From CAYYGL01 sp964471235 (GTDB taxonomy: Bacteria; Calditrichota; Calditrichia; RBG-13-44-9; J075): a DNA stretch of 22,103 nucleotides. The stretch lies in the NCBI GenBank assembly GCA_964471235.1, contig CAYYGL010000074.1:1-22103 (forward strand), read 5' to 3'. The notes below the pieces were generated by a model that saw only the letters and a list, made by a program, of their open reading frames with translations, did no database searches and was not told the origin of the DNA. The translations under genes and the position numbers were made by a program. Shown one piece after another: positions 13,886-21,983 of the stretch. Position 1 is the stretch's first letter. Each line of letters starts with the position of its first letter.

Positions 13886-15529
13886 CTACCTGTTGACCGG
13901 GATTTCCGCAACCAAATGTTGAACAGATTCCATATCCCCAGTTTTCAAATAGAGCGCGGTTAATCGCCGAGTTGCCATTTCCCGGTGCTCAGGAAATTTT
14001 TCTTTTATACTGAGAAACCAATGAATGGCATCTTCATAATTTCGTTGCTTGATTGCCGTTACCGCCAGGTTATAATAGATTTCATAGACGTTAGAATCCA
14101 ATTGCAAAGCACGGCGGTATTCTTTCTCCGCTTGCCCAAACTGCTCATTGGCTAAAAATGCATTCCCCAGGTAATAACGATAAATTGCCTGATCGGGATA
14201 ATGACGAGATGCTTCCTGGAAAAGTCTTATCTGGAAAGGTAATGTGTGCTGTTCTTCAAAAAACGAAGCCAGTAAGTGAATTGCTTCCGGGGGGTCATCA
14301 AAATCCCTTAATCGATCAATTAAGTTACGAAAAACCGGTTTTACCTTCGGGAGTACGGAGGGGGTATGATGCACGGCATTCAAAAAATTAGTTAAAATAG
14401 TTACCCGTAACCGGGTGGCAGACATAAAATATTTTACCCAGTAGGAGACCGCAGATTCCACATCATCCATTAGAAAACTGTATAATCCAAGCCGCTGGTA
14501 AATTAAATGTTTGTCAAATAGTTTATCGATTTTTAAATCTGTGAAAGAAAGCGTTAAATGTTTTTCCACCATGAGGAGGGTTTCAATTGCCCGGGGATAC
14601 TCCTGCAGATTGGCATAACATTCTGAGAGTAAAAACCAACCGAGGCGTTGCCGGGGCGCTACTTCCACCACCGGTCGAATCAATTCAATTGCGCTCTGGT
14701 ATTCCGCTTCTAAGAAAAATTCATTTGCAATAATCAACTGAGCAGCAAGGGCTAAGGGATCTTCATTCGCACACAACTCAATAACTTTTCGCAGTTGTTC
14801 TATTCCTTCATCCTTCCGCCCGGCTAACAAGACGGTTTGTCCATACTGGTAGCGAGCATAGGGGTTTTCAGGCTCTTCTTTAATTTGTGCTTCCAGATAA
14901 CTCAAATTCCGTTCGATTTTCTTTCGGATTTCCGTATCCGGAAGATTGTAGCCCAGGTGTTCAATTTTTACATCCAGGTAGCCAAACCTGGCTTTAACCT
15001 TTTGCAGAGAAGGGGTGATTTGTTCATGAATCCGACCCTCAAACTGAACACCTGGTAATTTACGAAATAAACGGGGATATGCCTGTACATGAGGAATTCC
15101 TCCCAGGGCGTTCCCGACTTCGCTAAAGACTTGCAGATAATAGGCATCTGCCCGATTGGTTCGTACCGCTTTGCGCACAGCGTCATGGTATTCCGGGTGG
15201 AGACGCTCATCAGCATCAAGGTATAAAATCCAGGGCTGACTTGCCTGGCTTAGGGCATAGTTGCGTGCCCGGGAGAAGTGATTCTCCCACTGAAATTGAA
15301 GAATCTTCGCGTGGTGTTTCGCTGCCACCTGAAGGGTATTGTCCGTAGAACCGGTATCAACCAGAATCATTTCCGAAACCAGCCCCGCCACGCTTTCCAG
15401 ACAACCCGGAAGATGACGTTCTTCATTTTTGACAATCATGCACAGGGAAATAGGTGCTGGTGTGCTTGATGATGCTCGGTGAGATGGGCGTCTCCTGCCC
15501 TTCTTTTTTTTACGGCGTCCTTGCCTCAT
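13886..15529 (-). CDS. Family 2 glycosyltransferase fused to TPR repeats
   Basis: A 547-residue cytoplasmic protein. After a very basic N-terminus (RRKKKKGRRR, 5-14) a GT2 domain (about 27-230) starts with ISLCMIVKNEE, has the nucleotide-sugar aspartate in LVDTGSTDNT (D58) and the metal-binding D105-A-D107 in YLDADERL. The remaining two thirds are TPR-like helical repeats, clearest at YYLGNAFLANEQFGQAEKEY and YYNLAVTAIKQRNYEDAI. GT2-TPR proteins often bind protein or peptide acceptors through the TPR part. It is the last gene of the flgN-flgK-flgL-fliW-csrA transcript, 33 bases after the small regulator gene, and just upstream of two flagellins, so flagellin glycosylation is a reasonable inference. 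ATG 15529 follows AGGATGA. No sugar-nucleotide biosynthesis genes are nearby. Confidence 0.88.
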   Translation of the reverse strand: MRQGRRKKKKGRRRPSHRASSSTPAPISLCMIVKNEERHLPGCLESVAGLVSEMILVDTGSTDNTLQVAAKHHAKILQFQWENHFSRARNYALSQASQPWILYLDADERLHPEYHDAVRKAVRTNRADAYYLQVFSEVGNALGGIPHVQAYPRLFRKLPGVQFEGRIHEQITPSLQKVKARFGYLDVKIEHLGYNLPDTEIRKKIERNLSYLEAQIKEEPENPYARYQYGQTVLLAGRKDEGIEQLRKVIELCANEDPLALAAQLIIANEFFLEAEYQSAIELIRPVVEVAPRQRLGWFLLSECYANLQEYPRAIETLLMVEKHLTLSFTDLKIDKLFDKHLIYQRLGLYSFLMDDVESAVSYWVKYFMSATRLRVTILTNFLNAVHHTPSVLPKVKPVFRNLIDRLRDFDDPPEAIHLLASFFEEQHTLPFQIRLFQEASRHYPDQAIYRYYLGNAFLANEQFGQAEKEYRRALQLDSNVYEIYYNLAVTAIKQRNYEDAIHWFLSIKEKFPEHREMATRRLTALYLKTGDMESVQHLVAEIPVNR

Positions 15530-15562
15530 AATGTCATCCTGATGGTTAATATCTCAGCATTC

Positions 15563-15808
15563 TTATAATGCTTTCTGCGAAACAACCTCAAAATTTTCTT
15601 CTGTAACAACGTCCCGAAAAAGTTTGGGGAAAACTTCCTCTAACATCGATTGAACCGACCGGCTGCTCTGTTGCAAAACCACTGCTATTTCATCGATGGA
15701 AAGACGTTCATAAAAATACAGCCCGATCAAAATCCGTTCTTGCCGATTCAATTGTTTGAGTCGCTCCAGGGTGATATCCATTGTTGCTGAACCGTTACTC
15801 GACTTCAT
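15563..15808 (-). CDS. Orphan sigma-70 region 4-like helix-turn-helix protein
   Basis: An 81-residue protein resembling only region 4 of sigma-70 family factors, especially of the FliA type. LERLKQLNRQERILIGLYFYERLSIDEIAVVL (14-45) follows the region 4 pattern of LPxRExxVLxLyyxExLsxxEIAxxL, and SSRSVQSMLEEVFPKL (48-63) takes the place of the recognition helix. Region 2 is absent, so it cannot work as an ordinary sigma factor. It could bind -35 elements or RNA polymerase as a co-regulator, or mimic region 4 to bind FlgM. It is not a broken FliA: ATG 15808 has GGGGAG at good spacing, and the start lies next to the csrA stop, so the gene looks functional and coupled to csrA. Confidence 0.75.
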   Translation of the reverse strand: MKSSNGSATMDITLERLKQLNRQERILIGLYFYERLSIDEIAVVLQQSSRSVQSMLEEVFPKLFRDVVTEENFEVVSQKAL

Positions 15809-15809
15809 G

Positions 15810-16061
15810 CTAACTCCCCAATGGTAAATTAATGACTCTTTTAAAAACTGTTGCTGCCTGTTTTAACCTGATGTGATCTGTTCGTGATGCCACTCGATTA
15901 AACTGTTTAATATTTTCAACCAATTCTTGACGATATACCAGCACATGCGCCGGGGCTGAGATACCTAATTGTACTTTATTGTGATCGATGCGAAGCACTT
16001 TAACCGAAACATCCTCTCCAATAAGGATGTTTTGTCCCAACTTCCTTGTCAATACTAACAT
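15810..16061 (-). CDS. csrA: Carbon storage regulator CsrA
   Basis: An 83-residue CsrA, an RNA-binding homodimer that represses translation by binding GGA motifs. The N-terminal strand MLVLTRKLGQNILIG and the block VQLGISAPAHVLVYRQEL are typical; the key RNA-contact residues L4 and R44 are present. The C-terminus is about 20 residues longer than in Escherichia coli CsrA; such an extension carries the FliW-contact surface in Bacillota. I chose the start at 16061 because MLVLTRK is the universal N-terminus and AAGGAAGG precedes it; the longer frame to 16133 has no support. That ribosome binding site itself contains AAGGA, so self-repression is possible. Its neighbour is fliW, the standard antagonist pair. 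Confidence 0.96.
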   Translation of the reverse strand: MLVLTRKLGQNILIGEDVSVKVLRIDHNKVQLGISAPAHVLVYRQELVENIKQFNRVASRTDHIRLKQAATVFKRVINLPLGS

Positions 16062-16193
16062 TTTACACCTTCCTTGGTTAAAAGAGTTGTTGTGATTCAC
16101 AACTTTTAAAATGAAAAATCTTTCAAATATCAAAGATACTATTCAGAAATACCCGGGATATGATAAATTTATCCACCAATCCCGGCTCTCTGG

Positions 16194-16610
16194 TCAGGTA
16201 ATCGGTTTGGCAACCGACAATTCATCGGAGGTTAAGATCAGCTGCTCACCGGTTTTGCTATCGTAGTCGATGATTATCGGGCTTTTCAAATTGATGGTGA
16301 CTTTGCCCCCTTCTCCGTTTAAAGTGACCACACAAAAAATATCGACCAGCTCATCGGAAGAAAAAATCCTCTCCACTAATGAATTGGGTAATTCCTTACC
16401 GAATTCCGGCACTACTAAAAACGGATTCAATACCGGAAAGCCAATTTCTTTTTCTTCTACGGAAATCAACCAACGAAAAGGTTCGTAATCCTCATCATCG
16501 ATGATCAAAAATCGATGACAATTTTCAAACCCAATAATCCCTTTTTCAAAATGAATCAATAAATCTTCCGTAAATTCAAGTTCACCAAACTGTTTCGTCA
16601 CTATTTTCAT
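16194..16610 (-). CDS. fliW: Flagellar assembly factor FliW
   Basis: A 138-residue FliW, a small beta-barrel protein that binds either flagellin or CsrA. While flagellin accumulates in the cytoplasm, FliW is occupied and CsrA represses flagellin translation; when flagellin is exported, freed FliW sequesters CsrA and releases repression. Family marks include FEKGIIGFENCHRF (25-38), the F-x-W-L-I-S block FRWLISVEEKEIGFPVLNP, and TINLKSPIIID near the C-terminus. ATG 16610 follows GGAG at six bases; a GTG at 16622 would overlap that site. It lies 132 bases before csrA and after flgL. Confidence 0.96.
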   Translation of the reverse strand: MKIVTKQFGELEFTEDLLIHFEKGIIGFENCHRFLIIDDEDYEPFRWLISVEEKEIGFPVLNPFLVVPEFGKELPNSLVERIFSSDELVDIFCVVTLNGEGGKVTINLKSPIIIDYDSKTGEQLILTSDELSVAKPIT

Positions 16611-16777
16611 TACTCTCTCCACTCCGGTTATATCCGCTTTAAGGCAACATACATGCCAGTTCTTCTATCGTTGTTCAAGTGCGCTAAAATCAAGACATTT
16701 GCAATTTTCAATGTTCCCTTAGTGTCGAATTTCCCTCCCATTACCCCATTAGAATGCTTAAAATCCAACACCTGTTG

Positions 16778-17668
16778 TTAAATAAAATTGATCAGAGAGG
16801 TGTTCACTGTTTGGGATAATGTTTTTAATGCCACTTCCAGCGAGGTCTGTTCTCCCTGTAAATCCACAATCGATTGGGCTACATCTGTATCTTGCACCCC
16901 GGACAAAAATTCCTGAACGCGCAGGTCTTCATCCTGGAACTGACTCAGCAGTAATTCATAGCGATTTATTCGGGCGCCGGCTTTGGTATTGGCTTGCAAC
17001 ACCTGCTCTAACGCGGTATCCAATTCCGGCAGCAGACTTTGAATCGTCGGTACATCCTGGTTTACCAGTGCATCTCGTAAAGCAATGATTGTGTTGAAAA
17101 CATTCTTGTTTTCGAGGAAGGCTTCCTGCCCGGTGATATTGTAGGCATCAAAGCGACCGGAACCAATCTCAGCTTTTAAGTCGCCATTAATTCCTTGTGG
17201 ATTGGCAGTTACTGTGCTGAGATCACTTGCGATGGAAAATGGTGCCGTGGTGACATTACTCCCCCCAAATATATACCGGTCTTTAAATTTCGTATTGGCA
17301 ACATCGACGCCCTTCTGAAGCAGTTCATTCACCTGCTCCGTAATGGCTTGAAATTCGTCGGGACTTGTACTATCCACTCCCTGGATGGCTAATTCCCTGA
17401 TTCTGGAAAGAATATCCGCACTATCATTCAACGCGTTTGAGGTAAATGTCAAAAATTCGATGGTGTTGTTTAAATTTTCTTCATACCGATGATTCAATTG
17501 CAACATTCGACGGAAACGCAGTACGGATTCAATATTGGCAGGATCATCGGAAATCTGGTTGATACGCTTACCGGTGGCAAGGTTTCGCTGGAGGATGCTA
17601 ATTCGCTCTCTGGTGTTGTTTACCTGACGCAGCAGGCTCCGGATACTATAATTTTGTGTAATTCTCAT
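16778..17668 (-). CDS. flgL: Flagellar hook-associated protein 3 FlgL
   Basis: A 296-residue FlgL (HAP3), the junction protein between FlgK and the filament. The flagellin-like N-terminus (MRITQNYSIRSLL, then LQRNLATGKRINQISDDPA) lacks the flagellin tyrosine-rich block, and the middle TKFKDRYIFGGSNVTTAPF is the FlgL signature. The C-terminal helix (SLEVALKTLSQTVNTSLINFI) matches D0. I prefer ATG 17668 because MRITQNY is the usual N-terminus and GGAAG lies six bases upstream; ATG 17686 adds six residues (MSRKTA) and is possible. It lies between flgK and fliW in the standard order. No terminator was seen in the 155-base gap to fliW. Confidence 0.95.
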   Translation of the reverse strand: MRITQNYSIRSLLRQVNNTRERISILQRNLATGKRINQISDDPANIESVLRFRRMLQLNHRYEENLNNTIEFLTFTSNALNDSADILSRIRELAIQGVDSTSPDEFQAITEQVNELLQKGVDVANTKFKDRYIFGGSNVTTAPFSIASDLSTVTANPQGINGDLKAEIGSGRFDAYNITGQEAFLENKNVFNTIIALRDALVNQDVPTIQSLLPELDTALEQVLQANTKAGARINRYELLLSQFQDEDLRVQEFLSGVQDTDVAQSIVDLQGEQTSLEVALKTLSQTVNTSLINFI

Positions 17669-17796
17669 CGCTGTCTTCCGTGACATTTAAGTTCCATAAT
17701 TCCATTTATTTAAATCCGGGATTATCCGTTCTCACCGGGCACCAAAATGGTAAGGTGCCCCGATAAAGGCGTATTGATAACCCCTCCATTGATGTC

Positions 17797-19185
17797 TTAG
17801 ACCATGTTAATCACCGTATTTAATATTTCGTCCACTACTTTCACAATTTTAGTAGAAGCTTCCAGAGAACGTTGATATTTAATCAGGTTGGTCATCTCCT
17901 CATCCAGAGAGACACCCGAGACCGCTTCCCGCTGGTTGTCGATCTGCTCTTTGAGCAACTCCTGGTTCTGACGATTCGACTGCGCCACTTTGATTTCGGT
18001 GCCCAGATTGGCAATGGTGTCGTTATAATAATCATTCAAACTCTGGGAATTGTTGTTCAACACTTTGCGATCCCGTAATTTTGCAATGGTTAACGCCACA
18101 TCACCGTTACCGGGGGTGCCGTCTAAGGAAGCGGCAATGTTTGCCACATTATCCTGTATCTCAACGCTCACGTTAATAGAGGCGGCATCGGTTCCGGTGA
18201 AGAAATCTAAACCGGTTGCACTGGTTGGCGGGTTCCCTACCGGCAATCCTTTGCCAAATTGATGCACCCGGTTTACCTCTTCAATCAAATGACTCGCCAG
18301 TTCATTCAGACGGTCGAGCAATCCCGGAATGGTGCTGTTATGCACTTCTACCAGCCCGGCAATTTTCCCACTTTTCAGGGCAAGGTCCTGCTGGTTGCTC
18401 CCTTTAATTTTTACAACAATTTTGCCGGAGTCACTGAGTGTCTCCGCTACCAACTCGCGACTCTCATAACCGGTAACAATTGCCTGTCCACCGGCAGTAA
18501 CTACCATATTCCCCTGATCATCTTCATGGGTCCGAACATCCACAAATTCGGAAAGTTTATCCAGGAGTAAATCTCTTTTATCGCGCAGGTCGTTGGCGTT
18601 GCCGTAAGTGCTCTCGGCTATCGCGATTTTTCGATTCAAATCGCCAACTTCCCGACTGATCTCATTCACCTGATTGACAACACTCTTAATGTCCTCTCTT
18701 AGTGAGGTTTGCAGATTATGCAGTTGGTCATACTTCTGGTGAAAGGCGTCTGTTAATGTCTGCGCTTTCTGAAGCAAAACATTGCGATTGGTCATATTAT
18801 CCGGTTCAGTTGCCAGATTGCTGAACTCGGAGAAAAAGTCGGTTAACAAATTTCCGATACTGCCCTCCGAAGGTTCCTGAAGCACTGTCTCCACCTGGTA
18901 GAGGGAGTTCTCCCGTACCTGGCTTTTGCCGAAGCTATGATTTGCCTGGCGAAATTGTAAATCCAACAATTGGTTGCGCACCCGGCTGATGTCGTCGGCA
19001 TTGACTCCCAGTCCCAATTGCCCTTTGATGAGTTGCATGGGGGTCGCTGCCTCCGCATTCACCCGTTGTCGGGAGTAACCAGGGGTATTGACATTGGCGA
19101 TATTATGACTGGATACGTCTATCCCCATCCGGCTTGCCCATATCGCCCGACGCGCAATTTCCAGGCTTTGAAATATACTTGCCAT
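17797..19185 (-). CDS. flgK: Flagellar hook-associated protein 1 FlgK
   Basis: A 462-residue FlgK (HAP1), the first junction protein on the hook. The N-terminal rod-type motif is complete: SRMGIDVSSHNIANVNTPGY then SRQRV (residues about 18-42). The coiled D1 region follows (NVLLQKAQTLTDAFHQKYDQL), then a beta-rich middle (VVTAGGQAIVTGYESRELVAE). The C-terminus GVSLDEEMTNLIKYQRSLEA with VDEILNTVINM is the classic FlgK/FlgE end. Length is average. ATG 19185 is preceded by AAAGGAA. It starts 15 bases after the stop of flgN, its chaperone gene, in the standard order. Confidence 0.97.
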   Translation of the reverse strand: MASIFQSLEIARRAIWASRMGIDVSSHNIANVNTPGYSRQRVNAEAATPMQLIKGQLGLGVNADDISRVRNQLLDLQFRQANHSFGKSQVRENSLYQVETVLQEPSEGSIGNLLTDFFSEFSNLATEPDNMTNRNVLLQKAQTLTDAFHQKYDQLHNLQTSLREDIKSVVNQVNEISREVGDLNRKIAIAESTYGNANDLRDKRDLLLDKLSEFVDVRTHEDDQGNMVVTAGGQAIVTGYESRELVAETLSDSGKIVVKIKGSNQQDLALKSGKIAGLVEVHNSTIPGLLDRLNELASHLIEEVNRVHQFGKGLPVGNPPTSATGLDFFTGTDAASINVSVEIQDNVANIAASLDGTPGNGDVALTIAKLRDRKVLNNNSQSLNDYYNDTIANLGTEIKVAQSNRQNQELLKEQIDNQREAVSGVSLDEEMTNLIKYQRSLEASTKIVKVVDEILNTVINMV

Positions 19186-19200
19186 CCGCTCGTTTTTCCT

Positions 19201-19686
19201 TTATAAGGTCCGGTTAATAAGACGGTTTGACGATGCAACCTTTTTACCGGGTCCGTACAATCCTGCTTGCTGATCGCCTTCCAAAATATTTCGGAGTAAA
19301 GTACTGACAAATCCCAGGGAATTATCCAGCAACGTCCGGTTAGCTTCTTTAATTTGTTCGATCTCTTTGAGGAGCTGCCGTAATTGGGCTTGATGTTCTC
19401 GTAAAATCATCCGTTCGTCTTGGGACAATTGAAACCCGGAGAGGGTGTCTTCCGGCACTTCGGACAATCCATTCCCCTGGTACTGCCGGGTTAACAACCG
19501 CCGCCAGCTCTTCTCCAAACGGGCAATATTTTCCATCCCCGTCACCAGCTTATCCGATGTCTCCTGAAGCAATTGAGTATTGTGGGTTACCAACGATTCT
19601 TGCTGCTGTTCCAGCAATTCTTTTAGTTCACGAAATGCATGAATACGTTGTTGATATAGTTCTTGTAACTGACGTCCCTGTTTCAT
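19201..19686 (-). CDS. flgN: FlgN family flagellar export chaperone
   Basis: A 161-residue, almost wholly helical protein with long heptad-patterned stretches (LYQQRIHAFRELKELLEQQQ; LREHQAQLRQLLKEIEQIK) and the C-terminal LLDNSLGFVSTLLRNIL block typical of FlgN, which binds FlgK and FlgL and delivers them for export. The gene is first in its transcript and 15 bases before flgK. ATG 19686 follows AAAGGA. The promoter should lie in 19687-19882, where neither a clear sigma-28 nor sigma-54 motif is visible. Confidence 0.85.
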   Translation of the reverse strand: MKQGRQLQELYQQRIHAFRELKELLEQQQESLVTHNTQLLQETSDKLVTGMENIARLEKSWRRLLTRQYQGNGLSEVPEDTLSGFQLSQDERMILREHQAQLRQLLKEIEQIKEANRTLLDNSLGFVSTLLRNILEGDQQAGLYGPGKKVASSNRLINRTL

Positions 19687-19768
19687 TCTTCGTCCTTTCG
19701 TTTTTCCCTGGTGACTTCATATTCGGTTTCCTAACAAGGTATCTTTAATCAAATGAAGCGGATACCAC

Positions 19769-19851
19769 AACTCCGGATTTTCCCCTGATTTTTGTCTGCT
19801 GGAACAATGATTATTCTACCGATAGATAATTTGTTTTTTCAATCCGGAGTT
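19769..19851. repeat. 11-bp perfect inverted repeat in the flgN-ogt divergent region
   Basis: AACTCCGGATT (19769-19779) is the exact reverse complement of AATCCGGAGTT (19841-19851), with 61 bases between. Six T follow the right arm on the plus strand. The intervening part also holds a possible plus-strand promoter ending in TATATA at 19855-19860. With this wide spacing it looks more like paired operator sites for a repressor or activator than a terminator. Confidence 0.5.
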
Positions 19852-19882
19852 TTTTATATATTTGTCAACCTTTAACGGGTAA

Positions 19883-20386
19883 ATGTTATATGGAAATTCG
19901 GATCATCCCATGGAATCGAACGTCTACCGGGCTTATGTTGAGACAACGATTGGCACACTGGAAGTGACCTCCAATGAAGATGCTATTATCTCCCTCTCCT
20001 TTAGGGATCAACGAAAGCTCCCGGAATCGGTGGTCAAGCCTCCGGTTTTAAATTCCTGTCTGGAACAACTGGATCAATATTTTCGGAAAACGCGCGTGAA
20101 CTTCTCACTCCACCTGGCACCGGAAGGAACCCCATTTGAGCAACGGGTCTGGGAAGCACTCTTGACGATACCCCACGGCAGAACCGCTACTTACCGGGAT
20201 ATTGCGGCAGCGGTTGGAAATCCCCGGGCAGTGCGGGCGGTAGGACGGGCAAACGGCAGGAATCCCATTCCAATCATCATCCCCTGCCATCGAATTATCG
20301 GGAGCAATGGGAAACTAACCGGTTATGGCGGCGGGTTGTGGCGAAAAGAATGGCTGCTTCGTCATGAAGGAAGTTTGTTGTTGTAA
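19883..20386 (+). CDS. ogt: Methylated-DNA-[protein]-cysteine S-methyltransferase
   Basis: A 167-residue suicide enzyme that moves the alkyl group from O6-alkylguanine (and O4-alkylthymine) in DNA to its own cysteine. The N-terminal strand YVETTIGTLEV (18-28) is usual for Ogt. The C-terminal DNA-binding half has FEQRVWEALLTIPHGRTATY, RAVGRANGRNPIPIIIP in pattern, and the active-site motif P134-C135-H136-R137-I-I, followed by GYGGGLWRKEWLLRHE. No Ada transcription-factor domain is present. ATG 19883 has only a weak ACGGGT upstream; ATG 19910 (MESNVY) is equally plausible. It is divergent from flgN and the next gene follows within 49 bases. Confidence 0.93.
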   Translation: MLYGNSDHPMESNVYRAYVETTIGTLEVTSNEDAIISLSFRDQRKLPESVVKPPVLNSCLEQLDQYFRKTRVNFSLHLAPEGTPFEQRVWEALLTIPHGRTATYRDIAAAVGNPRAVRAVGRANGRNPIPIIIPCHRIIGSNGKLTGYGGGLWRKEWLLRHEGSLLL

Positions 20387-20435
20387 TTCGTCTCTTGCAA
20401 AAAATCCACTTTTTACTAAAACGGAACCGTTCCTG

Positions 20436-21779
20436 ATGGCACGAAATGCTCATAAGCTAATATATTGCCTGATTGCAATGGACATACTGCTCCATTTTCC
20501 CGCTTCACTTTTTTCTCAATCGGTCAAAATTTCCTTTCACCGGGCAGCCCAAACCCAACAGGTGGATTTTTATTCCTTTTCCCCCATGTTGTTGTTGGAA
20601 CATGAGATCGGCCGTTTCCGAAAGCTCCCCAAAAACCCGGTACTTACCCCATCTCTCCGGGGATGGGACAGTCGAGATGTTGCCGACCCTTATATCCTGG
20701 TAACGGCCGATTCGATTACGCTTTTCTATGACGGCGATAATGATGATCACTATCATATTGGCTATGCGGTGCGCGATCCACAGGGGTGGCACTGGCTGAA
20801 ACGGGGAAAACTCTTCAACGGCAGCGGCAATTATTGGGACATGTATCATCAGATCGCCCCGGTGGTGGTGGAAGTGCCCCAACACCGATTGCTGTACTAT
20901 AATGGGAACAAGGAAGACAACGAACTGGGATATCAGTGGGGAGTAACGGCTTTAGATTTTCCCGGAAACCGGCGGGAACCTTTCCCGGATACTCCCCTGT
21001 TTCAAATGGATACGACCCGCTGGGACGGCTTCGGTATGGTATATGGCGACATCATCTATTTCCCGGAGAATGGCTTACTCCGGATGTGGTACACCGGCTT
21101 TCAGGGACCCCTGTCTGCCATTGGGTTAGCCGAATCTCGGGATGGGATCCACTGGCAGCGAGTGGGAGATTCCCCGGTGCTTACCTTGCTCCCCGGTGTC
21201 ATTGCTCCGGAAGTGGTTTTTAATGGGAAAACATACACCATGTTTTTTGTTCAATTGGAAGTGACTGCAGGAGGGATGAGAACGCTAATTAGCCGGGCTT
21301 CTTCTATGGATGGTATTCACTGGGAGAATATAACCCCGGTTTTTAAGCCCGAAGCCAAATGGGAAGGAAGCCGATTGATGCGACCCAATCTCTCTTTCTT
21401 CGAACAACGGGTACAATTGTATTATTGTGCTCAGAAAGGTGGGAAGTGGCGCATTGGAGTCGCTTATGCCCATGCGAATTTTAAGCGGGAAGGGTTCTGG
21501 AAATCTCCGCCAATTGTCAATGCAGTTTCCCAAATCCATCTGAAATATGAACAACCCGAGGGAACTTCCCTTCTCATTAAACTAAACGATTACACCCACC
21601 AACGTAGTTTTAATTTTCCAATGGATAAACCGGGAAGACAACTCCGCCGGGGGGTGGAAGAAGCCGTTATAAAGGTTCCGTTAGCATTAATTCCCGGGGA
21701 ATGGGACATTGAAATACGACTTTCCACCAGCCAGCCCCATTATTCACCGGTAATCTATTCCCTGGAGTTATTACCATAA
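20436..21779 (+). CDS. Secreted glycosidase-like protein, five-bladed beta-propeller (GH43/GH32/GH130-like)
   Basis: A 447-residue protein. The N-terminal hydrophobic stretch LIYCLIAMDILLHFPASLFSQ looks like a signal peptide. The body repeats the blade pattern of furanosidase-superfamily propellers: WDSRDVADPYILVTADSITL with ADP giving a likely catalytic aspartate, then LLYYNGNKEDNEL, GLLRMWYTGFQG, ESRDGIHWQRVGDSPVL and SMDGIHWENITPVF. IAPEVVFNGKTYTMFF carries the conserved glutamate position of the second catalytic blade. A C-terminal beta-sandwich-like part (about 360-447) follows. Substrate cannot be told. I chose ATG 20436 because upstream TTG/ATG starts would overlap ogt and precede the signal peptide; its ribosome site is weak. 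The end overlaps the remnant gene on the minus strand by nine bases. Confidence 0.8.
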   Translation: MARNAHKLIYCLIAMDILLHFPASLFSQSVKISFHRAAQTQQVDFYSFSPMLLLEHEIGRFRKLPKNPVLTPSLRGWDSRDVADPYILVTADSITLFYDGDNDDHYHIGYAVRDPQGWHWLKRGKLFNGSGNYWDMYHQIAPVVVEVPQHRLLYYNGNKEDNELGYQWGVTALDFPGNRREPFPDTPLFQMDTTRWDGFGMVYGDIIYFPENGLLRMWYTGFQGPLSAIGLAESRDGIHWQRVGDSPVLTLLPGVIAPEVVFNGKTYTMFFVQLEVTAGGMRTLISRASSMDGIHWENITPVFKPEAKWEGSRLMRPNLSFFEQRVQLYYCAQKGGKWRIGVAYAHANFKREGFWKSPPIVNAVSQIHLKYEQPEGTSLLIKLNDYTHQRSFNFPMDKPGRQLRRGVEEAVIKVPLALIPGEWDIEIRLSTSQPHYSPVIYSLELLP

Positions 21780-21902
21780 ATATTTGTAATGATTTAGCCA
21801 CTCAGGCACAAAATCATCAGGATACACTACATACTCCCGGTTCGGTAAATTTTTTGCCGGTTTGAAATTTTCCAGCGCCGTTTTCACCTGGGCTACATAG
21901 GT
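21771..21902 (-). pseudogene. 3' remnant of an unidentified gene
   Basis: On the minus strand a protein-like frame of 43 codons ends in TAA at 21771-21773. It includes YVAQVKTALENFKPAK and REYVVYPDDFVPEWLNHYKY, a composition much more like a real C-terminus than chance. It is closed upstream by an in-frame TAA at 21903-21905 and has no good start (a GTG gives about 38 codons with no ribosome site). Family not recognised. Confidence 0.5.
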
Positions 21903-21954
21903 TTAACCGTGATTGCGAGAAATTGCCCCCCTGCTAAAATAGTTTCGGAATATG

Positions 21955-21983
21955 CTCGTTCCCAAAGAGACGTTGGGAACGAG
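21955..21983. repeat. REP-like palindromic repeat
   Basis: CTCGTTCCCAA (21955-21965) and TTGGGAACGAG (21973-21983) form a perfect 11-bp stem around a seven-base loop (AGAGACG). Palindromes with the CTCGTTCCCA...TGGGAACGAG form are familiar as dispersed repeats in many bacterial genomes. There is no T-run, so it is not a terminator. It lies inside 21906-22103, where I see no gene on either strand. Confidence 0.65.

Noticed and set aside
15810..16133. 107-codon version of CsrA starting at 16133
   Set aside because: The universal CsrA N-terminus MLVLTRK starts at 16061, with a strong ribosome site directly upstream.
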